A stretch of DNA of 64,000 nt from positions 769,881,336 to 769,945,335 of the forward strand of contig NC_081408.1 in assembly GCF_030272615.1 (NCBI RefSeq), read 5' to 3'. The DNA comes from Cryptomeria japonica. Its lineage: Eukaryota; Streptophyta; Pinopsida; Cupressales; Cupressaceae. Below the pieces are notes generated by a model. It worked only from the letters and a program-made list of their open reading frames with translations. It was not told where the DNA came from and searched no databases. A program made the translations under genes and the position numbers. Position 1 is the stretch's first letter. Every line of letters begins with the position of its first letter. Below, piece after piece: positions 30,816 to 43,086 of the stretch.

Positions 30816-32290
30816 AGATGCCATGGACGAAGAGTTGAGACAAATTGAGAAAAATTAGACTTAGGAACTTGTTCCTAGACCGGCAGACAAGAATATCATA
30901 GGTACCAAATGGGTCTACCAGAACAAGATGAATCAAGAAAGTAAAATAGTAAGGCACAAAGAAAGGTTAGTTTGCAAAGGGTATGCTCAAGTTGAAGGTA
31001 TTTACTTTGAAGAAATCTTTGTACCAGTAGCTAGGTTAGAAGCAATAAGAATGTTTTTAGTCTTCTCAGCCTACAAGGGATATAAAGTGTATCAAATAGA
31101 TGTGAAATCTGCCTTTCTCAATGGAAATCTTGAAGAAGAGGTGTATATAGAACAGCTGGAAGGGTACTTGTTGCATGAAGATGAGGGTTTTGTATGTCGA
31201 TTGAAGAAAGTTATGTATGGCTTGAAGCAGGCTCCCAGAGCATGGTATTCTCGGTTAGATAAATACTTGAAGGAACAAGGATTTTGGAAAGGGAATGCAG
31301 ACAACAACTTGTATGTCAAGGTAAATGGAGATACTATGATTATAGTTGTCATATACGTGGATGATATTATCTTTAGTGGGGACAAGGACATCACATACAA
31401 AGAATTTACAGATCAGATGAAGACATAATTTGAGATGTTCATGTTGGGTGAGTTGTCCTATTTTCTTGGTTTGCAAATCTCTCATAAGGAAAAAGGAATT
31501 TTCATCTCCCAAGCCAAGCATGCAAAAGACATGTTGAAGAAATTTCAAATGGAGGACAGCAAACTGGTGAGCACTCCCATGGTTACTAGTTGTAAGTTGA
31601 TAAAACTAGATGAATCACCAAAGGTTGAGCAAACACTGTATAGGTCTATGATTGGTAGTTTATTGTATTTAACAACATCTAGGTCAGATATTGTACAAGT
31701 TGTTTGCATGGTAGCAAGATTTCAAGCTGCTCCTAAACAATCCCACTTAAATGCAGTTAGAAGAATTTTTAGGTATCTGCAAGGGACTATCAGTTATAGT
31801 TTGTGGTATCCAAAGAAAGGAGACTTCTCTTTGCAAGCGTATACTGATGCAGATTGGGCAGGAAGTATTGATGACCAGAAAAGTACAAGTAGAGGTGCCT
31901 TATATTTAGGAGACCATTTAGTGTCATGGAACAGTAAGAAGCAAGATTCAGTGTCACTATCTACTATTGAGGTAGAATACATAGCAGCTACCACATGTTG
32001 TTCAAGGGTTTTATGGATGAAGCAGACACTGAAAGACATACAGGTGGAGATACCGGAACCTATTCCAATCTGGTGTGATAACTCAAGTGCAATCAATATC
32101 TCCAAGAATCCAGTAATGCACTCATGAACAAAACATATTGCAATCAAGTATCACTTCTTGAGGGAGAAAGTAGTTGAAAAGGAGGTTTTGGTAGAATATG
32201 TTCCCACCAGTGAGCTGATTGCTAACATATTCACCAAGCCACTTCTATTGGGTCCTTTTGAGTACCTAAGATAGAAAATAGGAGTTGTCC
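30816..32290 (+). pseudogene. pol: Reverse transcriptase and RNase H of element K
   Basis: RT begins KWVDAMDEELRQIEKN and continues GTKWVYQNKM, YQIDVKSAFLNGNLEEEVYI, YGLKQAPRAWYSRLDKYL and an intact YVDD (31,354-31,365). RNase H has AYTDADWAGSIDDQKSTSRG, SLSTIEVEYIAAT and IWCDNSSAINISKNP. It ends near EYVPTSELIANIFTKPL. Stops occur at 30,856, 31,426 and 32,126, mostly explicable as C-to-T changes. Confidence 0.92.
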
Positions 32291-32490
32291 CACCATCTGG
32301 TAGCACTTAAATGCATTAGAGGATGCATGATTCATAGGGAGTCTTGAATCATGACGCATTGACATGAGGGTAGAAATTGTCTTAAGCAGGAGTTGTCTAG
32401 GGAAGGTTTATTAGTGTCAGACTAAAGTTCCCTTTGCCATTGTTGTCAAAGGGGGAGTGAAATCGGTAAAAAGAATATTGACATCAATGC

Positions 32491-32503
32491 CAAAGGGGGA
32501 GAT
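32491..32503 (+). other. Polypurine tract of element K
   Basis: CAAAGGGGGAGAT lies directly before the 3' LTR start TGTTGGC. A second CAAAGGGGGAG occurs ~45 bp upstream at ~32,446, so the tract appears duplicated. Confidence 0.85.
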
Positions 32504-34185
32504 TGTTGGCATTGAGTTGTCATTGATATCAACCAGTATTATAAGATGAATAAACTACTGGTATGATGAAAGACAAATATTATCAGTAACTTCATTGGTA
32601 TGAGATGAGATACATGTGTGGGTGAGCATGTTAAGTGATAACCGGTTGAGCTTATAGTAACTTCATTGGTATGAGATGAGATATATGTGTGGGTGAGCAT
32701 GTTAAGTGATAACCGGTTGAGCTTATACCGATCTGAAGTTTGGCTGCATGTTTATGATAAAGAAGCAGAATGTTAAAGTCATCATAAACCACCGAAAGTG
32801 ATGATGTGTTACCGGTGTAGTATACATTGTCGGTTAGCAGAAGAAGAAGGCCCCCACCAGTAAAGGCATGTACCGGTATGAGTTTGATGAATGCTCAAGC
32901 ATGAATCAACTATGTGTCCATGAATTGAGCATTTGACCATGGTGATGCCATGTGGAGCCGAGATGGAAAATATGTTGTGATCGGTGAAGTCTCCATCAGC
33001 ACGATGGGTGAAACTATTAGTCGGCATTAATGAAGCAGCCGCAAATCATGAGACTGTAACTGACCAATGCAGCTCAAGGAAGAAAGAACAACGAAGCAAG
33101 ATCGGGGAGCAGTTGGCACCTAAATCAATACAAAGGAAATTCGATCATAAGATGACCTCGACAAGGAAACAGCGAGGAAATTTTATGTGTCAACGGATTT
33201 CAATGTAAAAAATCTTGTACGTGATTGCTATCTTTAGTAAGCATGCGTTGGGTTAATGGAAAATGTCTATAGATGCATCCCTGGAGTACAAGTGATCAAC
33301 ACATGACAAACTAGATAGGATCTAATGCATATTGTGTCGAGAAAAGGAAATCCTAAGTGCTCAAATTTTGAATTTTTTTGGTGGGAAACGTGTCGTTAAA
33401 AAGAAGAGCTCAAGACAGAGAAAAGTGTTGCTGCAAAAAAAGACAAGGGTGATATTATTGTCGGAGAACCAAAGAGAAACACACTAAACATGTTTATGAG
33501 CAAAGTGTTGATTAACAGGTGAAGCAGAGCGAACCAGTAAAGAGTGCACTGAACAGAGAGGTTATAAACCGACAGAAGTAGTGTCTGATAAAAAGGTGAT
33601 TGAGGGTGAGTTAAGAAAAAAGGAAGACAGTGTGAGCGAGGATTGAGAAAGGTGGTCAGCAAAGTAAAGTTGCTTATCAGGAAAAGAGGAACCAGACCGG
33701 TAAGATTGAAACCGGAAGAGTAGGATATTGTAAGGTTGCAAAACTTCATTTGCAACAGTGATTTAATTTGTGTATCTAAGCTTTAAATTGTTTTTCACTA
33801 AGTTGTAGCTTAGTGTAGGGGTTGTAGCTCCTTTAGGTAGTAGCCTATAAATTGTGCAGGGGTTGGTGCTCCTTGAGTTGGTGCCCAAAATTTTGTAATC
33901 AGAATTTTATTGTGAGGTTGGATTGGAGCAGAAGATCTCCAGCAGCTATTCTCGCTAAGGGTTTTCCCACATTGGGTTTTCCTCATAAATATCTAGTGTT
34001 GTGTGTTGCATCTTTGTTTATGTGATATTTTAGTAGTTTAGCAAATCCTTTCACACACCTTGGTTGCACTTTTATGTTGTCGGTTAACACTCAGTTTGTT
34101 TCATTTACTAGTATCTTCCCTTTTTGAAAGTAAAAGATTAAAATCATTGATTCACCCCCCTCTCAATGATCCATTGTGTCCAACA
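32504..34185 (+). repeat. 3' LTR of element K
   Basis: Begins TGTTGGCATTGAG and ends GTCCAACA (1682 bp), followed by the ATAGG target duplication. It keeps both full copies of the ~72-bp internal tandem unit (32,588-32,730). Confidence 0.93.
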
Positions 34186-34199
34186 ATAGGGTGAAGAGG

Positions 34200-34540
34200 G
34201 GATCGTTAGATCACAAATCTGTTGAAATGATAAAGTATATACAATATTGGGCGGCAAGTCAGCCCCTTCCACTTATCCACCGGGAAAGCAAGAGACTTGG
34301 CGGTGAACCAGCCAAGAGAAACATACAACAAACACAAACCACTCAATCGCAGTATTTCAATGGGAGGATTGAATTACAAATAAACTCAACTCGACCGCTT
34401 ATGCAGAGAGAGGACCATTACAACCAATCATCACTCGAACGCTTATGCAACGGGAGGACTGAATTACAATTTAACTGATGTAGGCGGCAAGCCAGCCTCT
34501 TCCACTTTTCAGCGAGATGAGAGATTACAGTCCAGAATGG
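34200..34540. repeat. CCRCTTATGCAGNGGGAGGAC units in LTR N1
   Basis: Several ~45-60 bp units with the core CGCTTATGCA-GGGAGGAC followed by ATTACAA appear here and in N2 (52,390-52,610 and 54,575-54,670). Each core can fold, since CCACTTATGCAGTGG is an imperfect palindrome. They mark the family and confirm that N1 and N2 are the same LTR. Confidence 0.65.
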
Positions 34541-35933
34541 GTTAGGAGTACTACTACTTAACCTTACCATAACAGAGAGAGTGAGAGTAGAAGAATAATG
34601 CTAAACATAAAAGATAATAATCATGAAACTCTGCTAACATCAAAACTGCAAGCTAGAAATGCATAACCAATAGCCTATAAACCCACTAAATCACTCATAT
34701 ATCTCTCAATACTCACCCAATTCGCCTAAAATCAATCCTAAACCAACACTAGACCAGCAATGATGAAGAAAACCCAGAAGTAAGCAACCAAAACACCCCC
34801 ATTTAATTGGCACGCATCGCAATGCACCCTCTAAAACCCACGCCTAACCTGGTATTTTCAATTTGTAATATTAAATTCCATACTTAATGAAAAGTGCTAT
34901 AAACTTATAGTATGAATCGCCAGTAGCAGGAAAGATGATTGAGCCAGTACCTAGAATGAGCAAACACTCAGCCAGAGAGGTGTGATAAAAAATGTGCGTC
35001 AGCAACAGGGAAACCAACAACTCTAGAAATCACTCCAAACACCAAAAAGACCGAGATATGCAAGGAAAGTATTGTACATTATAGCACATAGCTAGGTACT
35101 ATATTTCAAGTATAAAATTAGAAAGCACTATGGAGCCACACTCCGAAGCCTCAAAGTTCTGACTCCAATCAGGCAGCATAACAATGCAAATTTTCAAGAT
35201 GTCCAGAATGAGAGTTCAAGGCTCATATTTATAACTCCGTGCCTACCCAAATGCAAATGCAAATGGCACCAAACTTCAGTCAAATTCAACTTCATTTCGC
35301 CTTATGTCTCCCCACTAACTCGACGCCCACTTACCCTTCCTAGGTAAGTTCGAACTTCCTCATGGTGGCATCTTTTTTGCAATAATAAACATTAGACCAA
35401 AGATGTTTAATCCCCTAAATGGCTACCACAAATTCGCCTTCTGACTTAGGAGATAATCAAATGAAAATTAATTAATTATTTTTCCTAAGTCTTCTCCACA
35501 ATTAATCAGTAACTACAAATATTTAAATATTAAACCTTTGACAAGGATATAATATTTAATTAAATCACTTATGACTCCCATACTGATCATTAACTGAAAC
35601 CAGGATGAAGCAGAGTGAAGAAGACCAAAGAACTGTTGCAAGACCAGGAACCTGTCCACTACCAAAAATAGAAATACTCCACACTGCCACTTACTAAAAA
35701 TAGTAAGTCATGAACCATTGCTCTGAAAAGCATGATCTTCGCACCCAGTGACAAAGCATGGAAAGCTCAGTAGGAGAATATCATGAAAACAACCAACCCC
35801 TCACTTACTAAAAATAGTAATTTCTTGCCTCATCAATGTTTGAAACCCTAATTCTTCATTCCACATAGCCTACGAGTCTCAGGAATAGGCTAATGGACCA
35901 CTGAAAGTGCATCATCAAGGAGGGGACATTACA

Positions 35934-38640
35934 AATTATTTCTTCTTTCTTTATTGCAAGGGTACTTTGCAGAGTCGGTTGAGTTGTTGCAGAATTCTAT
36001 TCTTGTGGAGCATAGGGAGAATTCTGCACCATTCTAATAAAGCTCAGGGGCTACTATGGAGCATCGAATGCATCGGAAAAGACTTGTGGCACATCATGAA
36101 CAGTGTTTGTGTTTGATTTGAGGTTAAGATTGTTGGGAGCATTCCTTTGAATATTTGCCATGGCTTGCGAGGCACTTCTCAATGCAGGAGCATCACTTAG
36201 GCTTCCCAACAAATAATCTCTTACTTCAAGAATTTTCATTAATTCAAACAAAGGCAATCTTATCTTGATTTTCTTGAATTCTTCCAAAACGTAAGAGCTC
36301 AATCTTTTCAATTCCTCCTTGGGATGATTATCTTGTTGTCTCCTTTTTGCAGGTTGTGCGGATGGTTGGACTCATTTACTCTAAGGAGCAGTTGCTTTCC
36401 TATACTCTAGTGAATCCCTCAAAGGACTAGGAACATTGTTGGCGTTGGGATTTGGAGGAGTTGAGAAATTATTCAGAGGGATAGATGACATTAGTGGCTC
36501 ATGGTTCAGATAATTCTCTTATACGACCTTGGAGCAGCATTTCTATTTGATTGTTGAAATGCTTGAACCTTGCCAACCGCTTCCATTAGAACACTATTAT
36601 TCAATGGAGGGAAAATGTATCCATCTTTGACTAGAGGTTTGTCGGGCAAAACTTTTGATGATTCTTGATATATTGGCGCCTCCATAGGACCATTCGTTGA
36701 TGCTGGTGGGAATTTGTAAGATCCCTGTGGTGGTGTATAATCCTCAAATTTAGGCGGGAATTTAAAATCCTCCAGAATCAAGGCCTGGTAATATCTTTGT
36801 GTCAAGACTATCTCGTATCCCATTGTCGGAGGGTTTTCAGGACCCTCAAAATTCTTCATTCCCTGCTTGAAAAATATCAGCAACTCCTTGGAGTTCATGA
36901 CATTGTAGCTTAGAATGTTGAATTGTATTGTGAAGCCTACACCAAGTTGATAAGGCGGCCTCTGTAAGGAATACTTTATCTGTCGGCCTATTGTCGGAGG
37001 GTGGAAGATTGTCTAGCAGTGAAGGCACACCCCCATTATTTGGTATCATGTTCCATGCTTTCTTATGGAACCCTTGGTTATTATTGTTATTTTGATGTTC
37101 GACACCATGTCCTTGATGGTTTTCATGATGATTTGGAGGGTTATTCTGATACCCTCTATTGCCTCCTTGGTATGTCTGATAATTCCTCTGCATGCTTTGC
37201 ATCTGGTTATTCTAATTTCTAAGGTAAGTTACCTCAGTAGACAGCCTTTTCACTTGTTCTATCAGTTTATTCATCTCGTCCCTTTCTTCTTGACTTCTAG
37301 ATGGAGTGGTTGTGCTCTGTAGGTAGACTGCATGTGATGGCGGAGCTTGTGACATTGGGGCCCCTGGATGAGGCACTAATTGATTTGTTGGAGCAGGAAC
37401 TGGATTGACAACAAGGAGATAATTTGTTGTGCCAACTTGTGGATTATAAGACATTGTTCCTGCAGCAGTTGCAGATGATCATAGGCTAATCTTGAAAGCT
37501 TCATCATAGGTTGTCTTCAGATCATTTGGGTTGGTTTTCTAGACAAACATAGAGGTGAAACAATCCAAGGCTACATAGTATATATTTCTAGCTACTTCAT
37601 CATTCACATTATATGGCAAGCGCAACCTGGAATAAGCTCTCTGGAATCTATTGTTAAATGTGCCAATTGGCTCCTGCTCTTGTCTTCTTAATTTAATGAA
37701 TTTTCGATACACTTCTTTTGGGGAAAGAGGCAACCTGAATTTTGCCAAGAATGTGTCTTTCATCTATTGCCAAGTTCTAATGGAATCCACAGGTAGATTA
37801 ATGTACCAATAGAATGCCTCTTCGCCCACTGACTACAAAAATAGCTGACATGCGACATCCTCGTGTTGGATATCTCTATTCTGGAGAGTATCCTTAAATA
37901 CTTTAATATGCTCCTCAGAATACGATTAACATCATTAACGTAGAACTTGGTGTAGAAATGCTTTGGATTCTTTGGCATGTCATGATACGCAGTAAAAGAT
38001 GTGAGTGGGGAATCATTTACAAGATGCCAAGCCAATCCCAGGGCTTTTTGTTGTTGTTGTTGTTGCTAGTGTGACATCGCAGGTGCTAGTTGTTGTTGAA
38101 TAACTAGTGGTATTGAGGCTTGAATGGGTCCTTGCTGAATATTAGCACCAGCTACTCTTGGTATCAACCACCACAGTGGTGGAATTTGAAACAAGCGAGT
38201 AAGATCTGCAACACTTGGTGAACCTTGACTTGTGGAGGCAGTTTCCTTCTTCCCACGTTTTGGCCTAAATATAAGCTCTTGAAGTTCCTTTGCTCCTAGA
38301 GTAGACTATAGAATCCTTTGATGTCTTTCTGGTGAGAATGAATTAATACGCTCCAGCTTCTTGAATCACTGGAGGCGCAGAGCAAGTGGAAACCTTTGGT
38401 TGAGAAAATCTCTTTCAATCTCAATGGCAATCTCAATATCCTTCTCTCGTTCTCCTCGTAACACCAGTCGAATTTCATTGTACTGCTCTTCGCTTGTGCT
38501 TATTTTCTGAGCAAAATCAGCTATGTCGGCAATGATATCTTCTTGATGATTGCGGAACCCCCAACCAGGCTGCAAAATAGGAGGTGAACATCTAGTGCCA
38601 GGTAACACCATCTTGAGTCATAACTCTTCCTTCAGCAAGA
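35934..38640 (-). pseudogene. gag: Gag of element G (decayed)
   Basis: Right to left from about 38,611: MVLPGTRCSPPILQPGWGF, EIAIEIERDFLNQRFPLA, AWHLVNDSPLTSFTAYHDM, then the Gag core LAKFRLPLSPKEVYRKF and GTFNNRFQRAYSRLRLPY (~37,540-37,760). A Gln/Asn/His-rich stretch precedes a CRLHNTIQHSKLQCHEL knuckle (~36,930). The Pro-rich end FKFPPKFEDYTPPQGSYKF follows. Many stops and frame changes. It is separated from its protease by LTR N1 and element K. Confidence 0.75.
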
Positions 38641-38672
38641 GATTTATCCTTCAATGAAATTATGCCCTCCTT

Positions 38673-38681
38673 CTAGTGCCA
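38673..38681 (-). other. Probable primer-binding site of element G
   Basis: On the minus strand TGGCACTAG lies four bases inside the LTR end (CGTCAACA, AAAT, TGGCACTAG). A TGG start close to the LTR end fits a PBS; I could not assign the tRNA. Confidence 0.45.
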
Positions 38682-38685
38682 ATTT

Positions 38686-39842
38686 TGTTGACGTGTTTTT
38701 TTTACAATGTCGAACACAAAATAAAGTTACCAACGGTCACCTTACCCTCTCTTGATCAAAATTAGTATGTATGTTAATATTGCACAAAAGTTCAAACAGC
38801 TAATTCCAAGGTTCCTCCAGTGTGTGGACGTGACTTGGTTGTTTGATGGGTTTGTTGTTAACCCAAGGGGCCTTATGTGTTTTCAATTGAAGAAGATAAT
38901 AAACTCATGCAAGCTCAAGGATTTCTATATGGATGATTTGCAATGAAAGCCCTAATTTTGGATTTTAGATTTTTGAATTATGCAGAAAGCAAATGAGAGT
39001 AGGGTAGAGATAATTGTGCTGAGTCTAATCTAATCCTAAGAACAAGAGACGGGATCACTCATGCAAAATCAAACCACGCTTTGCTTTGCTAGTAGAGTAC
39101 AACTACGTGAAGGCAGTGCAATCTTCAAAGGGTGTGTAGAGGTTTTTCAAATCACCAATGTGGACCATCAAATCAAACAATCTTCACTGATAATCGAAGT
39201 TAAGCATACACACATAATAGAGGCTTAGGCTAATTTTGCACAGTATGCAACAATCAGCTGCACACCAAAAGTAATAGCTCAGACTTTGCAACAAGTAATC
39301 CTATCAAATCCAGTTCTTCTAACAACATGAAAGTAAATCTAATCTACGAAGAGAGCAAGACCATGCAGATAGCTAAAATAGAACAAGAATACTCCATCAA
39401 AGTTGAACAATGTATTAAGTTGGCTACTTCAACAATCCTTAGCAACAATCTCAGCCAATAATCTCTCCTCCTTTTTCAAATGAGAGGGGTCACCCCTTTA
39501 TATAGGCCTCAGGCCATGCAAAGCCTAATTAGGGTTTCACCCTTGAAGATTCCCCACTCAAGATGCAACAAGGTGGGAAACATCAATAAACACCCCATAA
39601 AGCCCATATACAATTATTCGATGAGCCCAAAATGGCACCCACTAGAGAATTAAATGCAGCCCACTATATCGATCATGCCCAAAATACAATAAACATCCCC
39701 ATGCAAGAAATAAATGTCCATCATTCTTCATGTGACGGTGACATGCACAAATCATAAATAAGGCGGTTTCATGCAAGAAGGTTCCTGATGCGATGGAGAC
39801 ATGCATTGGCCACACCACCACTTAGTCAAAATACCCCCAACA
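38686..39842 (-). repeat. Terminal part of the 5' LTR of element G
   Basis: On the minus strand it ends ...CACGTCAACA at 38,686 and holds a TATA box (CCTATATAAAGGGG, ~39,490-39,503). The terminal ~120 bp match solo LTR B and element H. A start at TGTTGGGGG (39,842) is possible, but no polypurine tract precedes it, and ORF-X ends only 16 bp upstream, so the LTR may instead continue through ORF-X. Confidence 0.65.
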
Positions 39843-39857
39843 GTAAATACACCACCA

Positions 39858-42530
39858 CTATTCAACTAAAAGATTCTCCTCCAAGAATGGATGACCATTA
39901 TCCCATTCATTTATGGCATATGCAATGAATTTGATGATGATTGCTTCCAGCTCTATGATGGAGACACATGGCACATTTTCAATGTTGAATTCCATCAAGG
40001 CAATTTCTTCCTCGCTCTTGGAAAAGAAGCTTTCCCACTCCATCTTGATTTCCTGTGTCTTCTTCATTTTACTAGAAAATGAAGAAACATTTGCAAAATA
40101 TTCCTTAGGGAATGAACCTACGAAGAAGAACTTGTGTAACTAAGATTTTAGGGAGTTAACTGTTATTCCACCATCATTGAGTTTCCTTACGAACAATGCC
40201 TCAATTGCACTGATGATTTCCTCCTGCACCCCTTTGATGAAATCTTTCAAAGTTAAGGACTCTACGCTAAACTTATTGAACATGTTATTTCCTTAGCAAA
40301 TGGCATAGAACCATCAAGGAAATTCATAAGCTTCATTCTCCTGAATTACTTTCCCATCAATCAAAATTTGCCTTGGAGTCTTTGTCAGAGCCCCAAGCCG
40401 CAGAATGGTTAAGTCTTGGTATAGTGCACATCTACCCACAATCCTTCTGCTATCTCCAATTTTCTCAGGAGGGCCACAAAATTGGAATGAAGTTTAACCA
40501 GGTCCTCGATGAATTTTATTGCTTCAGTGTAAGCATCTTCTATCCATTCCCTGGAGTTTTGTGTCATTTCTCTAATAAGTTATGCATCATTAACAACTTC
40601 CTTAGGAAGGGAGGAAGGAAGAGTGAATGAAGGACCTACCTCCCTGAGGGGCCTTTTGAAACTTTTGATGTACTAACATAGGGCTCTATTTTCTTCCCTC
40701 GGCCTTTCATATATCACCTTTGATTTCAACATCTTTTCCTTCAAGGCTAAGGAATATTCTTCAAAGTCTATCATTACTTGACCTGTGGAAGCATGGCCAA
40801 GATCAATCTATCTAATAACATAATCTTCCTGCCTGATTTCATTCCTATCTTTATCTACTACAGGTTCAGCAATGTGCAGGATCTAGGATCCAAACTCATC
40901 CCTTACAACCTTAGAGAATTTTTGAGGAGCCTTCCTTTCTGCTAGCTGATCCATTTTTTGCAACAAATCTTCTAACTCCCAGGCTGGATCGGTTTCTTTT
41001 TCTGGTTCCTTTCTCAACCTTCCTATCAACCAATCAAGAGCGGGGATGGAGTGACTATGAACCTCTGCATGCTCCTGCTCCTGTGACTCTTCTTCCATTT
41101 CGCCAAGGATAACTTCCATGAAATTATCCCGACGAGTCTCTTCGTGGTTTGGGGGACTTTTTGGTCTTTGACTTCTTGGTTGTTTGTGTCCTTGTGAAGA
41201 GTTAGTGTTGAGTATATCTGGTGCCAGAATGTTTCTTGGAGGTGAACCTACTGGATGTGAAAACATCTCTACTTCTTGTACACTCGAGGAACTCGCCGAT
41301 AAATTCTCCCTCTCTATCCTTGCTCTCTTTTGTGGAGGTTCTTCCTGTCGGACTTCTTGTTGAACCTCATGTGGAACTTCCTGTTGAATATCCTTCTTCC
41401 TTGTTGTCCTTGGTCTCTTTGGGGCATTTTTCCCTTTATCAATTGGACTTCCCCTCCTGCCTGGGCTTGTGAAGAGCTTCCGGTCGCCTCACTGTGGGAA
41501 TCCAGATTTCCCATTAATTGATATGTCAAATGAACATTTCCTTTTGCCAACTTCCTTATCTGTTGGTCAATCCAATGCCTAGTGAATTTCAGCACTGGTC
41601 TAGCTAGGACTTTCAAATCATCAATTTTGGGCTCTGACCAATCTAGCAACTAAATGGGTTGATCTTTTACTTTCTCAAATTCAGGTTGCACCAAATTTGA
41701 ATCCTCCTTCACCTGATCTGGCACCTGGTAAATTTCACTTAACCTGATGGTGTCAAGGGACAATCTGGAATGCATTTTCTTCCAAACCTTAAGGTCATCC
41801 TTAGCACCTGCCCAATAATCTTCTAAGTGAAACTCCTGTATGAATTTAATGCCAGTAACCTTCCTGATTTGGCGGTAAGGATCATACTAGGCCCTAGATG
41901 TATAAAATGGCAGGCGATAGAATGCCAATTCCCCTACTGCACTCTCAGCAGCCTCCAAGGCTGGGCATATTTCCATGAAGTCACCTATGACAAATGGGAA
42001 TTCAATTGATTGCTTATTCTTCTTCTTTTGTAATTGATCATAGGTTGCTAACTATCTCATGAGCTCCAACAATATGAGCTTGTATGACGGATACCTTGGC
42101 AACTTGTATGATTGGAATGAGAATCCTTGCATCCTGATGTAGGTGAATTTAGGAAATTGCAAGAATGTAGCTCCATACTTCTAAACCAAAGCACTTTCTT
42201 GTGGCGACACCCTTACGTGCAACTTCTTCTGCATAAGCCGTGTTAAGTACATAGTGAAGGTGTCATTCGCGAACCTGTAAGAACTAACATTGTGAAGATG
42301 CAGTTGGGGATAAAACTTGTGTAATTTTAGTTGTCCTAGTCCGCAACCCATGATTCCACTTGCTAGCAAACCATCAAATCCTCCCCCTCGTGCAAGCATA
42401 TAGATTAGGTAGGAGCTCATGGAGAATGACTAGGACCTTTTTTCTTTTAATTTTTTTTAGTTGTTCATGCAAGTAATGACTAATCAATTTGGCCCAATCA
42501 ACTAGCCCATTATTAGGGGTCAATAACACA
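39858..42530 (-). pseudogene. ORF-X, minus-strand copy (decayed, N-terminus cut by element E)
   Basis: Right to left: LISHYLHEQLKKIKRKK, MSSYLIYMLARGGGFDGLLA, LHNVSSYRFANDTFTMYLTR, QFPKFTYIRMQGFSFQSYKL, LARPVLKFTRHWIDQQIRKL, DWLIGRLRKEPEKETDPAWE, KFSKVVRDEFGS, and the end FLEENLLVE at 39,858. These align segment by segment with the plus-strand copy (MSSYVIYYLSRF, WFIQFPKFTYIII, KISKVIRDDTGS, ILDEKLL). Stops and frameshifts are frequent. The part before LISHYL is displaced by the LTR of element E at 42,531. Confidence 0.72.
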
Positions 42531-42940
42531 TGTTAGTTTATAGTCGGGTTGGGTGTTTATGTTTAGTTATGTTTGAGTCATTGAGAGGTTCCCATGGGGT
42601 AGTTAGTAGTTAGTGATGGTTGGCAACTTGGCCAACCGTTGGGTCTATATATGGTATGGATGGAACCTTGGCAAGTATGGTATTGTATTGACATATTTCA
42701 GAATTCAATAAAGATATCAGTATTCTATCATAGTTGTTCTGTCATTGTTATTTATGTTTTGGTATATATTAATGTTTTGTTACATGAATTGTTGGCACGT
42801 GTGGAATACCTTTGTTTATCCATGAGTTTACCAACCTCGTCGTTGATATATATTAATGTTCTATTACATGAATTGTTGGTAAGTGTGGAATAACTTTGTT
42901 TATCCATGAGTTTACCAACCTCACCGTAAGGACTAAATAT
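42531..42940 (+). repeat. 5' LTR of element E
   Basis: Starts TGTTAGTTTATAG, where ORF-X coding similarity ends. It has a TATA box (TCTATATATGG, ~42,644) and ends just before the primer site. An 84-bp unit (ATATATTAATGTT...TTACCAACCTC) is tandemly duplicated at 42,764-42,847 and 42,848-42,926. The end is approximate because the terminal CA is mutated. Confidence 0.7.
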
Positions 42941-42942
42941 TT

Positions 42943-42958
42943 TGGCATTGTTGCCTGT
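42943..42958 (+). other. Primer-binding site of element E
   Basis: TGGCATTGTTGCCTGT resembles the TGGCGCCGTTGCCGGG primer site of Tat/Athila gypsy elements, with CpG-type decay (GCGCC to GCATT). It lies directly after the LTR. Confidence 0.7.
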
Positions 42959-43086
42959 ACGAACCTAGAGATAACTATGGCTGCAGGCAGAAGGAATTAA
43001 TGGGTTGTCCATTCAACCAGCAATTAACTGTCATAGATAGTGACACACACGAATAAAGTACTGCAAAAGAGGCACGAGAGGATCAT

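Larger units (their letters stand above)
25292..34185 (+). mobile_element. Element K: complete Ty1/copia (Sirevirus-like) retrotransposon
   Basis: Two direct LTRs (25,292-26,983 and 32,504-34,185), flanked by a perfect 5-bp duplication ATAGG (25,287-25,291 and 34,186-34,190). The PBS matches initiator tRNA-Met, and domain order is gag, protease, integrase, RT, RNase H (copia order). The LTRs differ by scattered substitutions and a 24-bp indel, and coding parts carry about ten nonsense/frameshift lesions, so it is an old, dead insertion. Confidence 0.95.
25129..35933 (-). mobile_element. LTR N1: TGTAAT-family solo LTR, split by copia element K
   Basis: Left end TGAAGTATCCC (25,129), a diverged form of the TGTAATATTCCCC end of copy N2; right end GGGGACATTACA (35,922-35,933). 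Flanks are AATTC (25,124-25,128) and AATTA (35,934-35,938), a 4/5 target duplication. Without K it is about 1.9 kb. A minus-strand TTATAAATATGAG box near 35,225 suggests minus orientation. It sits between the gag and protease of G. Confidence 0.75.
20873..39842 (-). mobile_element. Element G: gypsy element with RNase H upstream of RT (minus strand)
   Basis: Reading the minus strand from right to left: LTR end (38,686), primer site, gag (38,640-35,934), insertion N1+K (35,933-25,129), protease, RNase H, RT, second RNase H, integrase, cut off at 20,873 by element H. The RT text (YMDNLTVFSK, FFCKINFVKKFI) is of the plant gypsy type whose complete motif would be YMDD. All coding parts contain stops. 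Its LTR may extend beyond 39,842 to include ORF-X up to 42,530. Confidence 0.75.

Noticed and set aside
34541-35921. Search for a host gene in the LTR N1 interior
   Set aside because: Only AT-rich LTR sequence with a minus-strand TATA box; no frame with protein-family resemblance.
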